A stretch of DNA of 64,000 nucleotides, from NCBI RefSeq assembly GCF_040784935.1, contig NZ_CP160680.1, forward strand, positions 2,636,501-2,700,500, given 5' to 3'. The DNA comes from Lewinella sp. LCG006. GTDB taxonomy: Bacteria > Bacteroidota > Bacteroidia > Chitinophagales > Saprospiraceae. The notes under the pieces are model-generated. The model searched no databases. It was not told the origin of the DNA and was given only the letters and a program-made list of their open reading frames with translations. Below are positions 51,934 through 60,320 of this stretch, one piece after another. The translations under genes were made by a program, and so were the position numbers. How positions within the stretch are numbered: the first letter of the stretch is position 1; each line of letters starts with the position of its first letter.

Positions 51934-54060
51934 TTACGCCTCTACTTCCTCTTCCTCGTAGCTGGCCATTAACTTTTCCTGAATCTCGTAAGGCAACGGG
52001 CTGTATTCGGCAAAACGGCGATTGAATTTGGCCCGTCCCTGGGTCAATGACCGTAGCGTGGAGGAGTATTGGTACATTTCTGCTTGTGGTACTTTGGCGA
52101 TGATTTTTTGGTAGTGGCCTTCTGCATCCATTCCGGAGATCATTGCTCGCCGGGTTTGGAGGTCGCCCATAACATCGCCCAGGACGTCGGCATCACAGAG
52201 CACCTCCAAGTCGTAGATGGGTTCCAGTATTTGAGGGCCAGCATCTTTGAAGGCATTCCTGATAGCCATCCTGGCGGCAATCATGAAGGCGGTGTCGTTG
52301 GAGTCAACGGAGTGCATTTTGCCATCGTAGACCGAGACCCTAATATCCTGGCAAGGAGAACCCGTCAATGGCCCTTCCTCCATACGTTGAAGGATGCCTT
52401 TTTTGATGGCGTTGGCATACTTTGCGTCGATGCTTCCTCCTACGATACACCAATAGAAAGCGAGGGAACCGCCCCAAGGGAGCTCTTCTGTTTCTTTTTT
52501 GCGCACGGTCAATCCTTCTGGATCAGACATTCCTTCATGATAAGGTTCTAAGCGGAGGTGGATTTCGGCAAACTGGCCCGAGCCACCGCTTTGCTTTTTA
52601 TGACGGTAAGTGGTGTCTGTTGACGCGGTGACTGTCTCGCGGTAGGAGATACGGGGGCGAATAAAGTTCATGTGGATACCATTAACCTTTTCGATGCGGT
52701 AACGAATCAGATCAAGGTGTAGTTGGCCTTGGCCATGAAGGAGGGTTTGTTTGAGCGCCTGTGATTGTTCAACGCGTAGTGTAGGATCTTCTTCTTCAAT
52801 GATGTGAAGTGCCTTCATGAGCTTTTCCATTTCTGCCTTCCCTGGTGGCTCAATGGCTACCCGAATACGTGACTCCGGAAAGTGCATAGGCTCGATATTA
52901 TGTTTCGGGCCATTCCCATATAGGGTTTGGTTAGAGTGGGAGTCTTTAAGTTTCAAGGTGACGCCTAAATCGCCTGCCCGCACTTCTTTGGTGCCAGTCC
53001 TTTCTTTACCATTGGCTAAAAACAGCTGGGTAAAGCGTTCTGTTTGTCCCGTAACCGCGTTGTGGAGTTCGTCGCCGGCAGCAAGGACACCACTGTATAC
53101 TTTGAAGTAAGAAACATTGCCCACTTGGGGCTCCGAAATGGTTTTGTAGATAAAAATGGTGGTATCATTATCTGTGGAACAAACAAGTTCTCCTCCATCA
53201 TCAAGAAGGGCGGGGGGGCGTTCTGCCGGGCTGGGGCAAACATCATTGATAAATCCCATAATTCTACCACTGCCCATGTTGTGTTCGGCGGCACAGCAAA
53301 AGACAGGGAAAATCTCCTGTTTGGCGATGGCAATCCGGAGCCCCTTGGCCAGTTCTTCTTCGGTGAGAGTGCCTGCCTCAAAAAACTTCTCCATTAAGCC
53401 TTCGTCATTCTCGGCAGCGGCTTCTACGAGGGCATTGTGAAGTTCCATTGCGCGCTCCATCTCTTCGGGAGGAATTGCTTCTTTGTTGGGTTTTCCGCCA
53501 TCTTTAGGAAAAACGTAGAGCGTCATGCGCAGGGCATCAACGATGGTATTAAAATCACTGCCGGGATTAAGCGGGTATTGTACCTGGATCACCTTGTTGC
53601 CAAAGCGAGCAGTGGCCTGCTCCAGGGTGCTTTCGTAATCGGCTTTGTCGTGGTCGAGATGGTTGATGACAAAAAAAGCAGGGGTCTTGAAACTTTCAAT
53701 ATATTCCCAGATAAGTTCTGTACCCACCTCAACACCACTACGGGCATTGAGGAGCATAATGCCCGTGTCTGCTACTTTTAAGGCGGAGATTACTTCGCCC
53801 ACAAAGTCATCGTAGCCCGGTGTGTCAATGATATTTATTTTACTGTCTTTCCAAATAGCATGTAGCAAAGAAGAGAAAACAGAATTACCCCTTTCCTTTT
53901 CCAGATTGGTGTAATCAGAAACCGTACTTCCAGCGGTAGAAGAGCCACGTCGAGGAATAGCCTTGGCTTCGAATAGCATACATTCTGCTAGCGTCGTTTT
54001 TCCTGAGCCAGGATGGCCCAACAAGACTACATTGCGAATATTATTGGTGTCATAACCCAT
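51934..54060 (-). CDS. Elongation factor G paralogue (EF-G2-like)
   Basis: 708 residues with all five EF-G domains. G1 is GHPGSGKTTL, G3 DTPGYDDF, G4 NHLD (canonical NKxD), and domain IV includes RPRISYRETVT and KKQSGGSGQFAEIHLRLEP. Switch I reads EKERGNSVFSS where housekeeping EF-G has ERGITI, which points to a divergent paralogue and not the main translocase. The domain IV loop remains. Such EF-G2 proteins have been linked to ribosome recycling or special translation states; the exact role here is not shown. There is no rps/tuf context, unlike the fusA locus. Confidence 0.9.
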   Translation of the reverse strand: MGYDTNNIRNVVLLGHPGSGKTTLAECMLFEAKAIPRRGSSTAGSTVSDYTNLEKERGNSVFSSLLHAIWKDSKINIIDTPGYDDFVGEVISALKVADTGIMLLNARSGVEVGTELIWEYIESFKTPAFFVINHLDHDKADYESTLEQATARFGNKVIQVQYPLNPGSDFNTIVDALRMTLYVFPKDGGKPNKEAIPPEEMERAMELHNALVEAAAENDEGLMEKFFEAGTLTEEELAKGLRIAIAKQEIFPVFCCAAEHNMGSGRIMGFINDVCPSPAERPPALLDDGGELVCSTDNDTTIFIYKTISEPQVGNVSYFKVYSGVLAAGDELHNAVTGQTERFTQLFLANGKERTGTKEVRAGDLGVTLKLKDSHSNQTLYGNGPKHNIEPMHFPESRIRVAIEPPGKAEMEKLMKALHIIEEEDPTLRVEQSQALKQTLLHGQGQLHLDLIRYRIEKVNGIHMNFIRPRISYRETVTASTDTTYRHKKQSGGSGQFAEIHLRLEPYHEGMSDPEGLTVRKKETEELPWGGSLAFYWCIVGGSIDAKYANAIKKGILQRMEEGPLTGSPCQDIRVSVYDGKMHSVDSNDTAFMIAARMAIRNAFKDAGPQILEPIYDLEVLCDADVLGDVMGDLQTRRAMISGMDAEGHYQKIIAKVPQAEMYQYSSTLRSLTQGRAKFNRRFAEYSPLPYEIQEKLMASYEEEEVEA

Positions 54061-54379
54061 GTGCGATTGATTTTATACGGTGGAGAAACAATAAAACCAG
54101 TAAAGGATGTTAAGTCGGAATTAAATTAGGTAATAATTCGATTTTATAAAAATATTATTTCATAATACTTTGTTTTGGTGATTTTAAAGTGTTGGTTTTT
54201 GGGTTTTTTCGGTAGATGTGATGGTTAGAATTGGCGTTTATTTGGTAGGCAACTAATCTATCTGTACGGTCGTTATTAATAGACTTGATAGTGATTTTTT
54301 GTTTTATACCCATAGTGTTACTCGTTGAGTAATGTTGTATTTTGGCGATCGCACTTGGTCAAGAACAGGCTTTAGCTTC
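54061..54379. other. AT-rich intergenic region with a small dyad
   Basis: This is a markedly AT-rich 319-nt divergent gap between the EF-G2-like and HD-domain genes. TTACTC (54318-54323) and GAGTAA (54327-54332) form a perfect 6-bp dyad with a GTT spacer, directly before a TATTTTG box at about 54339. Both would fit a regulated promoter for the HD gene. No coding frame or RNA recognised. Confidence 0.4.
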
Positions 54380-54967
54380 ATGCGCAATAAAACATCAGCG
54401 GAAACAATCGACTTAGCCGAGGAACTCGGCGTAGAAACGGCGTTGGAAAGAGTGCTCATTGAGCATCCTCTGATGATCGAGGGAATGCATTGGGGAATTC
54501 CTCGCTATGGCCACCCTGAAGGAGAGGTTTACAAGCACGTTAAGGAAGTATTAGCCAACATTGATTGTTTGGAGCTAACACCAAAAGAGCGCGAGTGGCT
54601 CCGAATCATAGCCTTGGTACACGATACTTTTAAGTTTCAGGAAGACAAACGGGAGCCCCGCAATTGGCATCGGCATCACGCTGTATTGGCCCGCCGATTT
54701 CTAGAGCAATTTGTTGAAGAGGAAGTCCTGTTAAATATTATCCAGAACCACGATGAGGTCTACTATATCTGGCGAGACATTGTTCTCTTTAAAGAGCAAA
54801 AGCGTGGGATGCAGCGAATGGAGCGATTGCTGAATCGCATCAAAGGACATAACCAGCTCTATTACCTTTTCTTCAAGTGCGATACCCAGACCGGGGATAA
54901 AAATCCTGCACCCATTAAATGGGTAGAAGAAAATTTTCCTGGTGTTACACCGGTAAAATTGAGATAA
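54380..54967 (+). CDS. HD-domain metal-dependent phosphohydrolase-like protein
   Basis: 195 residues from the ATG at 54380 (MRNKTSAETIDLAEELG); an ATG at 54332 in the same frame lies inside the putative promoter dyad. HD-type ligands are visible as the His in GHPEGEVYKHV, the HD pair in ALVHDTFKF, and HRHHAVLARR, with a further NHDEVYY. A hydrolase acting on a phosphorylated or nucleotide substrate is likely; the substrate is unknown. The YjjG-like gene follows after 4 nt, and both may act on nucleotides. Confidence 0.85.
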   Translation: MRNKTSAETIDLAEELGVETALERVLIEHPLMIEGMHWGIPRYGHPEGEVYKHVKEVLANIDCLELTPKEREWLRIIALVHDTFKFQEDKREPRNWHRHHAVLARRFLEQFVEEEVLLNIIQNHDEVYYIWRDIVLFKEQKRGMQRMERLLNRIKGHNQLYYLFFKCDTQTGDKNPAPIKWVEENFPGVTPVKLR

Positions 54968-54971
54968 ATAT

Positions 54972-55670
54972 ATGCTTATGCCCCAGTTTCAGTGGTTGCT
55001 TTTTGATTTTGATAATACCTTGGTAGACTTTACGAATACCAGTAAGCAGGCTTTGTGGCAAAGCTTCCGAGACTTCGATACGACTTGTACAGAAGCTATT
55101 TATGAAGTCTACAAAACGGTCAATCATCAAGTATGGACGGCTTTTGAAAAAGGGGAGATGTCGGCCGAAAGGCTGCGGATTGAACGTTTCGAATTGCTGT
55201 TTGCAGCCTTAGATATTGCTCCTGCCGAACCCCAGGTTTTTAGCAAAAGATTTCTGGATAATCTGGTTCAATTAAGCGAGGCTTATGAAGGCGTGCCACA
55301 GCTCCTGCAAAACCTAGGACAGCATTATCACCTTGGGATCATCACCAACGGCCTGAAGGAAGTACAACGCCCCCGCCTGGATTTATTAAAGTTACGCAGT
55401 CATTTCAAAAGTATTGTCGTTTCGGATGAAATTGGGGTTGCCAAACCAGATGCTGCCTTCTTTGAGTATGCTTATCAAAATCTTCCGCACCCGGCAGCGA
55501 AGGAAGACATTTTAGTCATTGGCGATAACCTCCAATCAGACATAAAAGGAGGGAACGATTACGGCTGTCCAACTTGCTGGGTCAGCCATCAGCGGGACAA
55601 CAACACGGATATTTTGCCTGATTTCACGATCAATACCGTGCAGGAACTAGCCGGAATCTTGGACCGCTAA
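54972..55670 (+). CDS. YjjG-family noncanonical pyrimidine nucleotidase (HAD superfamily)
   Basis: 232 residues. HAD motif I is LLFDFDNTLVDF (two catalytic Asp), motif II LGIITNGLKEVQ, motif III Lys in EIGVAKPDAAFF, and motif IV VIGDNLQSDIKGGND. The cap domain contains the FEKGEMSAERLRIERF segment of YjjG enzymes, which dephosphorylate dUMP and damaged pyrimidine nucleotides. It starts 4 nt after the HD gene and ends 1 nt before the convergent DUF6940 gene. ATG at 54978 is a second possible start. Confidence 0.92.
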   Translation: MLMPQFQWLLFDFDNTLVDFTNTSKQALWQSFRDFDTTCTEAIYEVYKTVNHQVWTAFEKGEMSAERLRIERFELLFAALDIAPAEPQVFSKRFLDNLVQLSEAYEGVPQLLQNLGQHYHLGIITNGLKEVQRPRLDLLKLRSHFKSIVVSDEIGVAKPDAAFFEYAYQNLPHPAAKEDILVIGDNLQSDIKGGNDYGCPTCWVSHQRDNNTDILPDFTINTVQELAGILDR

Positions 55671-55671
55671 A

Positions 55672-56223
55672 CTAAACGATGTATTTTCTGAACGTGTAAT
55701 ACTTTGGGCGCTTATCCCAGCGGATATGCAGCCAGTAGACGCCCAATCCGGAAGTACTCAGCCACCGTTTTTCGCGACTGATTTGCGCGGCGAGTAGATG
55801 ACCAAGGGCTTGCCAATACTGATCTGAATGTGCTTCGGTAGCCGTACGGCAAAACGCGGCCAGATGGGAAAATTGGGCACCTTGAATCGGGCAGGGTACC
55901 AATAAATGAGCATCCGCTCTTAAGTTTGGAAAATCAACCACCGTTTTTTGAGGATCAAAAAAAACCGAAAAAGACGCCGTATCTGCTTTGACCTTCGCTA
56001 AGGAAGGGCTGTTGACAAGGACAAATTCGTAATCCTGATCCAGAAGCTCAATTGATAAAGGAGGATGTTCCCAGAAGTAAGCAGGGAAGGGGCTTTCTGC
56101 CAACGCGCGGTTATAGTATTGCCGAAACGCCGTTGATGTTTGCCAATATTTAATGACACTAGCAAAGGACAGTTGTCCGTTTTGATCGCTGATCTTATAG
56201 TGCTGCGTTTGATCATCCAGCAC
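55672..56223 (-). CDS. DUF6940 family protein, GTG start or start lost
   Basis: 183 residues if started at the GTG at 56223. Landmarks are the SPFPAYFWEHPPLS segment, FEFVLVNSPSLA-type strands, PNLRADAHLLVPCP, and the C-terminal WLSTSGLGVYWLHIRWD. The match to DUF6940 is from memory and the family function is unknown. The frame continues upstream of the GTG without stop for about 18 codons, and FSIEISVLDDQTQHYKI there looks like a continuing beta strand. No ATG, GTG or TTG lies further up, so the true start may be a rare codon (ATT at 56256) or may have been lost. Confidence 0.75.
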   Translation of the reverse strand: MLDDQTQHYKISDQNGQLSFASVIKYWQTSTAFRQYYNRALAESPFPAYFWEHPPLSIELLDQDYEFVLVNSPSLAKVKADTASFSVFFDPQKTVVDFPNLRADAHLLVPCPIQGAQFSHLAAFCRTATEAHSDQYWQALGHLLAAQISREKRWLSTSGLGVYWLHIRWDKRPKYYTFRKYIV

Positions 56224-56271
56224 ACTTATCTCAATAGAAAAAGGAGTTTTGATAATATTTGAAGTATTTGG

Positions 56272-57531
56272 TTAAACTAATTTACGATTACGAACCAGCC
56301 AGACCTCTGACCGGACAAAGTAGAAACAACAAGCCAAGGAGATAAAAAGGTAGGCTACCATCATTGAGCTTCCCACCGTTTCTAAACCAAACCATCCTTG
56401 GAAAAGGTAGACCATCCCCAAACCGTAGATGAATTTCAGCCCTTCCAGCGGAAGAGATAGCCGATGACGATCCATGAGTGTGGTGTAAGCAAAAACAGAG
56501 AGCATCAAAAAGCCGCCGTAGCATAAGATCTCAATAAAGGTAAGCGTGCCAATCTCAAACATGAGGTAGTACATCAATACGAGATTAATGACCAGCTGGG
56601 TCCATGACCAAAGCTGTAATGGGCGAGAAATGTGGCTGTCGTATTTTTTCTGTTCGCTAGCCGTTTTGTAGTAAGGAATCGGATACTTTTGGAGCACATC
56701 GGCGGGGCGCCAGCCTGTAGGCATAAACCAGATGCGGGCTTTGTCCCACCACGAGCGCGTGCGCCAGGCATCCTGAATAATGCTCCAAAGATGCATGAAG
56801 TTGATCAAAATGGGGTTCCAGGTACCGGCTGGACGCTTGGTGCCGTATACGGGCGGTACTTCTTTGAGCTCTTCCTGAAAGGTGCCGAATAGCTTGTCCC
56901 AGATGATGAAAATTTCGGAAAAATTCTTGTCCAGGTATTCATCATTGATAGCGTGGTGTACCCGATGATGCGAAGGCGTGACGATGATGTATTCCAATGG
57001 CCCCATCCGATCAATCAGGCGGGTGTGGTACCAGAATTGACTAAAGAAATGGATGGGGGCAATGAAAGCCACGACCTCCGTAGGTACGCCCAGCAGGGCC
57101 ATCGGGATGTAGAGAAAAAAGTAAACACCGATAATGGCAGATACACTTTGCCGCAAGGCGCAAGAAAGGTTGAACTCTTCGCTGCTGTGGTGAATAACGT
57201 GGCGGTTCCAGAACAGGTTGATCTTGTGATTCCAGCGATGCGACCAATACCCCTTGAAGTCAAGACCAATGAAAGCCAGTGCATAGACCCAACCCGCAGC
57301 GGGGAGATCAAACAATGCCCAATGTTCAACCATCCATTCGTAACTCAGGATGACAACAGCCAAGCCCATGAGGGTTTTCAGGGTATTGGTCATACCGGAA
57401 CTGAGACTGGATATCGTATCAGCAGGATGGTTGACTTGAACCCCTCGCCAGCGAGCAACCAGTGATTCAATCAGGATCAAAATCATAAAACCAGGGATGG
57501 CATAGGCAAGTACGTCGGCGTATGTTTCCAT
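56272..57531 (-). CDS. Sterol desaturase / fatty acid hydroxylase family membrane protein
   Basis: 419 residues. The N-terminal part has transmembrane helices (IPGFMILILIESLVA, LMGLAVVILSYEWMV, AGWVYALAFIGLDF). The three His clusters HRWNH, HVIHHSSEEFN and HHRVHHAIN are the di-iron ligands of the superfamily. Four or five further C-terminal helices (LWSWTQLVINLVLMYYLMF and later) form an extension, as in AGMO-type lipid oxygenases. It hydroxylates or cleaves a membrane lipid; the substrate is not determined. Monocistronic. Confidence 0.92.
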   Translation of the reverse strand: METYADVLAYAIPGFMILILIESLVARWRGVQVNHPADTISSLSSGMTNTLKTLMGLAVVILSYEWMVEHWALFDLPAAGWVYALAFIGLDFKGYWSHRWNHKINLFWNRHVIHHSSEEFNLSCALRQSVSAIIGVYFFLYIPMALLGVPTEVVAFIAPIHFFSQFWYHTRLIDRMGPLEYIIVTPSHHRVHHAINDEYLDKNFSEIFIIWDKLFGTFQEELKEVPPVYGTKRPAGTWNPILINFMHLWSIIQDAWRTRSWWDKARIWFMPTGWRPADVLQKYPIPYYKTASEQKKYDSHISRPLQLWSWTQLVINLVLMYYLMFEIGTLTFIEILCYGGFLMLSVFAYTTLMDRHRLSLPLEGLKFIYGLGMVYLFQGWFGLETVGSSMMVAYLFISLACCFYFVRSEVWLVRNRKLV

Positions 57532-57615
57532 AGCAGGATAAATCTATTCGGTTAGGATCGCTAATTTAGCGAAAATTCGCTAAAGCCCTGCCAAACAAGC
57601 TCTAAACAAAAACCT

Positions 57616-57923
57616 TTACCAATTACCTGCGTAATTCAAATCCAAGCCAGTGTTGTGTTGAAGATAAGCGCGTTCCAGTACCCAGTTTGCAGCATCAATA
57701 GCAGGAAGCGGTTGAGTAGGATCTTCCAGGATAAGTTTTACCCGCTGCCGGAAGTCTTCCCGTTCTTCATTGTAGAGATGCAAACGATTTTGAGTAGGCA
57801 CCAATGGTCGGGCGCAGGTCGCCAAAGAATCATCTCTGGATTGGCGTTTTGTAAAAGACCTGCGAAGACTAGCTGGTTGTTCTCCAGTTCCTGTATGATT
57901 GGGGTTGTTTGTGGGATGGTCAT
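57616..57923 (-). pseudogene. DinB-family protein, frameshifted and truncated
   Basis: From the ATG at 57923, the first frame reads LENNQLVFAGLLQNANPEMI, LWRPAPDHWCLLKIVC and then breaks. The DinB-like continuation HLYNEEREDFRQRVKLILED and IDAANWVLERAYLQ lies in another frame. One missing C in TGCCAT near 57780 accounts for the shift. The second frame stops at 57616, far short of the ~170 residues of DinB proteins, so the C-terminal half is gone too. DinB-like enzymes are metal-dependent thiol-transferase-type proteins; this copy should be inactive. Confidence 0.8.
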
Positions 57924-57965
57924 GGTTTAAAGGGTTAAATGTAAAATGGCTTTGTCAGCATGCTC

Positions 57966-58703
57966 TTAATAATACTGCTGCTTTGGTTTTACAAATTGCC
58001 TATAGTCTATCGTTCCGAAAAATTCATTGGAATAATTTATTCTATCCCAACCAAATGCCAGTCGTAATCTAGTTCTGTATGCCCCCTCGTAAAGCGGGCA
58101 AGAAGTGATCAAGATTTCACCTACAGGAAGATAAAAATGAGTTAGGCCTGTGCCACAAAAATATCTATAGTGATTTTGAATAGGCTTCCAGTTTCCCGCG
58201 CTATCCACTGCTTGAATGATAATTGGCAAAAACGCTCCATAACCAATATTTAAGGTATCCGATGTTAGGTTAGTTACAAATACAGGGTAGGATTTGATTC
58301 CTCCTCTAACATCGATTAATTCCCACTCTAATATACCTTCTCTGTCGAGTTGAAGTGGAGGCAAGTAACGAATCCCAGACCCAACTATTTTTGATGTATC
58401 AACAAAAAGAGCTAGTCCTAAAGAATCAGGCATTGGATAGGTATCCCATTCGGTTGTCTGATGTACTACCTTCCATGTTGAATAGTTTAAAGGAATAGAA
58501 TCACTGAGGTGGCCAATAAATAGAGGATGGAAACTTGACTCGGAAATTGTACTTGCGGTATCTAAAGTTAATGGACTCTGAAAGGTGTCCACTAAAATAA
58601 TCTGGCTATAAATATTAGGAGTATCCTCCTGTTCATTATCGAACTTGCTTTGCTCCGCACACGAACATGTAATAATTAATAAAATATAAAACACTCTTTT
58701 CAT
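57966..58703 (-). CDS. Predicted lipoprotein of unknown function, AT-rich
   Basis: 245 residues from the ATG at 58703 (MKRVFYILLIITCSC; lipobox ITCSC); an ATG at 58754 lies upstream in frame. No family recognised. It is mainly beta, with paired cysteines (FCGTGL, TSCPLY). The coding sequence looks more AT-rich than its neighbours and sits between two decayed genes, which fits a horizontally acquired or fast-evolving patch. That interpretation is inference. Confidence 0.7.
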   Translation of the reverse strand: MKRVFYILLIITCSCAEQSKFDNEQEDTPNIYSQIILVDTFQSPLTLDTASTISESSFHPLFIGHLSDSIPLNYSTWKVVHQTTEWDTYPMPDSLGLALFVDTSKIVGSGIRYLPPLQLDREGILEWELIDVRGGIKSYPVFVTNLTSDTLNIGYGAFLPIIIQAVDSAGNWKPIQNHYRYFCGTGLTHFYLPVGEILITSCPLYEGAYRTRLRLAFGWDRINYSNEFFGTIDYRQFVKPKQQYY

Positions 58704-58770
58704 CTTGCTTCTGTTTAAATAGAGATGAGGATTTAATTTTTCTTGGTGTTTCATTTTCTTGCTATTTTAG

Positions 58771-59007
58771 CTTTTCGCTGAAAACCTAGGTATACATCCT
58801 ACCAAATTAAGCAGAATACTAAACGAAAGAGAGAACCCCAATGTGGAGTTGATGTATCGTTTAGAAAAGCATAGTGACGGGGAGTTGCCTGCGCATTATT
58901 GGTGGCGTATGCACTCAAGAGAACTTGAGTTTCAAATAAGAACAGATCTAAAGAAAAAAGTCAGTGAAGCAAATAAGGTCTCTGGTTTCTTAGAAATCCG
59001 AGCATAA
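58771..59007 (+). pseudogene. XRE-type HTH regulator, 5'-truncated remnant
   Basis: Following a stop at 58768-58770, an open frame of 78 codons reads ENLGIHPTKLSRILNERENP then NVELMYRLEKHSDGELPAHY and WWRMHSRELEFQIR, ending in TAA at 59005-59007. This matches the second half of the HTH and the C-terminal tail of XRE/HigA-like antitoxin regulators common in Bacteroidota. There is no ATG, GTG or TTG before the core and the first HTH helices are missing. No toxin gene is adjacent. Confidence 0.65.
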
Positions 59008-59022
59008 TCAACCACTCATAAT

Positions 59023-59733
59023 TTAAGAGATTTTGCGTTTTCCCTCTACGGTGATGGCCGAACCCTCGGCGAGCATGACGGTAGAAGGTTGTTCCTGGTT
59101 TAAAAAAGCAAAGGCTGGCCCGTACACTTTGCCGTAATCAACGTCAATCTTATAGTTTTGTACGGGGTAATGCTCCCATTTGGGGTGGGTGACCTCGTAT
59201 TCGTTACTCTTTTGTGGCCCTGCGTGCGCGTAGCCCCAGTAGTGTTCGGTGATGAATTCAATCTCACCGCCGAGTGCTATTTTTTGCGGCTGACGGTCGG
59301 CGGTGACTTGAAAAGTATACCAGTTCTGCTTCATTTTCCATTGATACTCCACGAGCCGGTCAGTGTCGCTTGCTTCCCAGCGGTGACGCATTTTCAGGGT
59401 CTGGTAATTTTCCTGGTAGATGGTATTAGCTACAAAAGTTATCGCGTGTTTGGGGACAATCTCTTTAATGAAAACAACCCCGCGTTTCCACTCCCCCGCT
59501 TCGAGTCGGCGTACATAAAACCGCAGATTAACTTCCTCAAAGTTGACGTGGAAAGGCACCTTGATCCCCAATACGCGTACATTGACAAACATAAACCCGA
59601 CCAGACTGACGTAGCACTTGCCTTGCCACAAGTCCAGTTCAGTACCAAAGGGAACATAAGGCGCTAGCACTTTGGGGTCGATGATGTAATTTGCGAACGC
59701 CAGTTTTCGCCATTCGGCAGTGAGGAAGCTCAT
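59023..59733 (-). CDS. DUF2071 (YqjF-like) protein
   Basis: 236 residues, full family length. Landmarks are MSFLTAEWRKLAFANYIIDP, LAPYVPFGTELDLWQGKCYV, SLVGFMFVNVRVLGI, VNLRFYVRRLE, and the C-terminal EHYWGYAHAGPQKSNEY. The fold is acetoacetate-decarboxylase-like; the family function is not known. Followed by a VOC-family gene upstream on the same strand with 37 nt between (59734-59770), probably in one transcript. Confidence 0.9.
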   Translation of the reverse strand: MSFLTAEWRKLAFANYIIDPKVLAPYVPFGTELDLWQGKCYVSLVGFMFVNVRVLGIKVPFHVNFEEVNLRFYVRRLEAGEWKRGVVFIKEIVPKHAITFVANTIYQENYQTLKMRHRWEASDTDRLVEYQWKMKQNWYTFQVTADRQPQKIALGGEIEFITEHYWGYAHAGPQKSNEYEVTHPKWEHYPVQNYKIDVDYGKVYGPAFAFLNQEQPSTVMLAEGSAITVEGKRKIS

Positions 59734-59770
59734 AGGGGATGTTTTTTAGGAAAGCAAGACAGTGTTTTGA

Positions 59771-60142
59771 CTAAACATGCTGATCAATCAAAACCGGATT
59801 ACCATCGGGGTCGATGACCACAAAGCTGGCGGGGCCGCTAGTGGTTTCGTCGGCCTCGGTAGCCAGTGCTACGCCTTTGCTTTTAAGGTCTTTCTGGATG
59901 ACCCTGACATCGTCAAAAGACGCTAAAGGGCTGGCGTTTTCATCCCAGCCTGGATTGAAGGTGAGGATGTTTTTTTCGAACATTCCCTGGAACAACCCAA
60001 CGAGGGCATTCCCGTTTTTCATAATCAAGTAGTTCTTCTCTTGCTGCCCTGCGTAGACTGTGAATCCAAGTTTTTCGTAGAAGTCCCTAGAGGTTTGAAG
60101 GTCTTTTACGGCCAGACTGATAGAAAATGCTCCTAAGTGCAT
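59771..60142 (-). CDS. VOC-family (glyoxalase-like) protein
   Basis: 123 residues, one VOC domain: [40 protein letters not shown] and the C-terminal [20 protein letters not shown] proteins bind a metal and act as lyases, isomerases or resistance proteins; the specific substrate cannot be told. It precedes DUF2071 on the same strand and may form a two-gene operon with it. Confidence 0.9.
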   Translation of the reverse strand: MHLGAFSISLAVKDLQTSRDFYEKLGFTVYAGQQEKNYLIMKNGNALVGLFQGMFEKNILTFNPGWDENASPLASFDDVRVIQKDLKSKGVALATEADETTSGPASFVVIDPDGNPVLIDQHV

Positions 60143-60230
60143 AGTGAGGTGGTTTTGATCTTAGTAGTCAAGTTACGTAATTACCGGGTATAATTAGAAA
60201 AACACCTCTTCTTTGTTATTCACAGCATAA

Positions 60231-60287
60231 GTAGCTTGGGCTTCAAGCCCGAGCGTGAGTTATACGCTCGGGCTGAAGCCCAACTAC
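60231..60287. terminator. Long GC-rich hairpin after the glycine-rich gene
   Basis: GTAGCTTGGGCTTCAAGCCC plus GAGCGT (60231-60256) pairs with ACGCTCGGGCTGAAGCCCAA plus CTAC (60264-60287) with only small bulges around a 7-nt loop. It lies between the glycine-rich T9SS gene (stop at 60321) and the VOC gene, and looks like a terminator or REP-like repeat. Confidence 0.6.
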
Positions 60288-60320
60288 CGTTTAAAACACG
60301 AATATTTACGGCCCAGGGCA

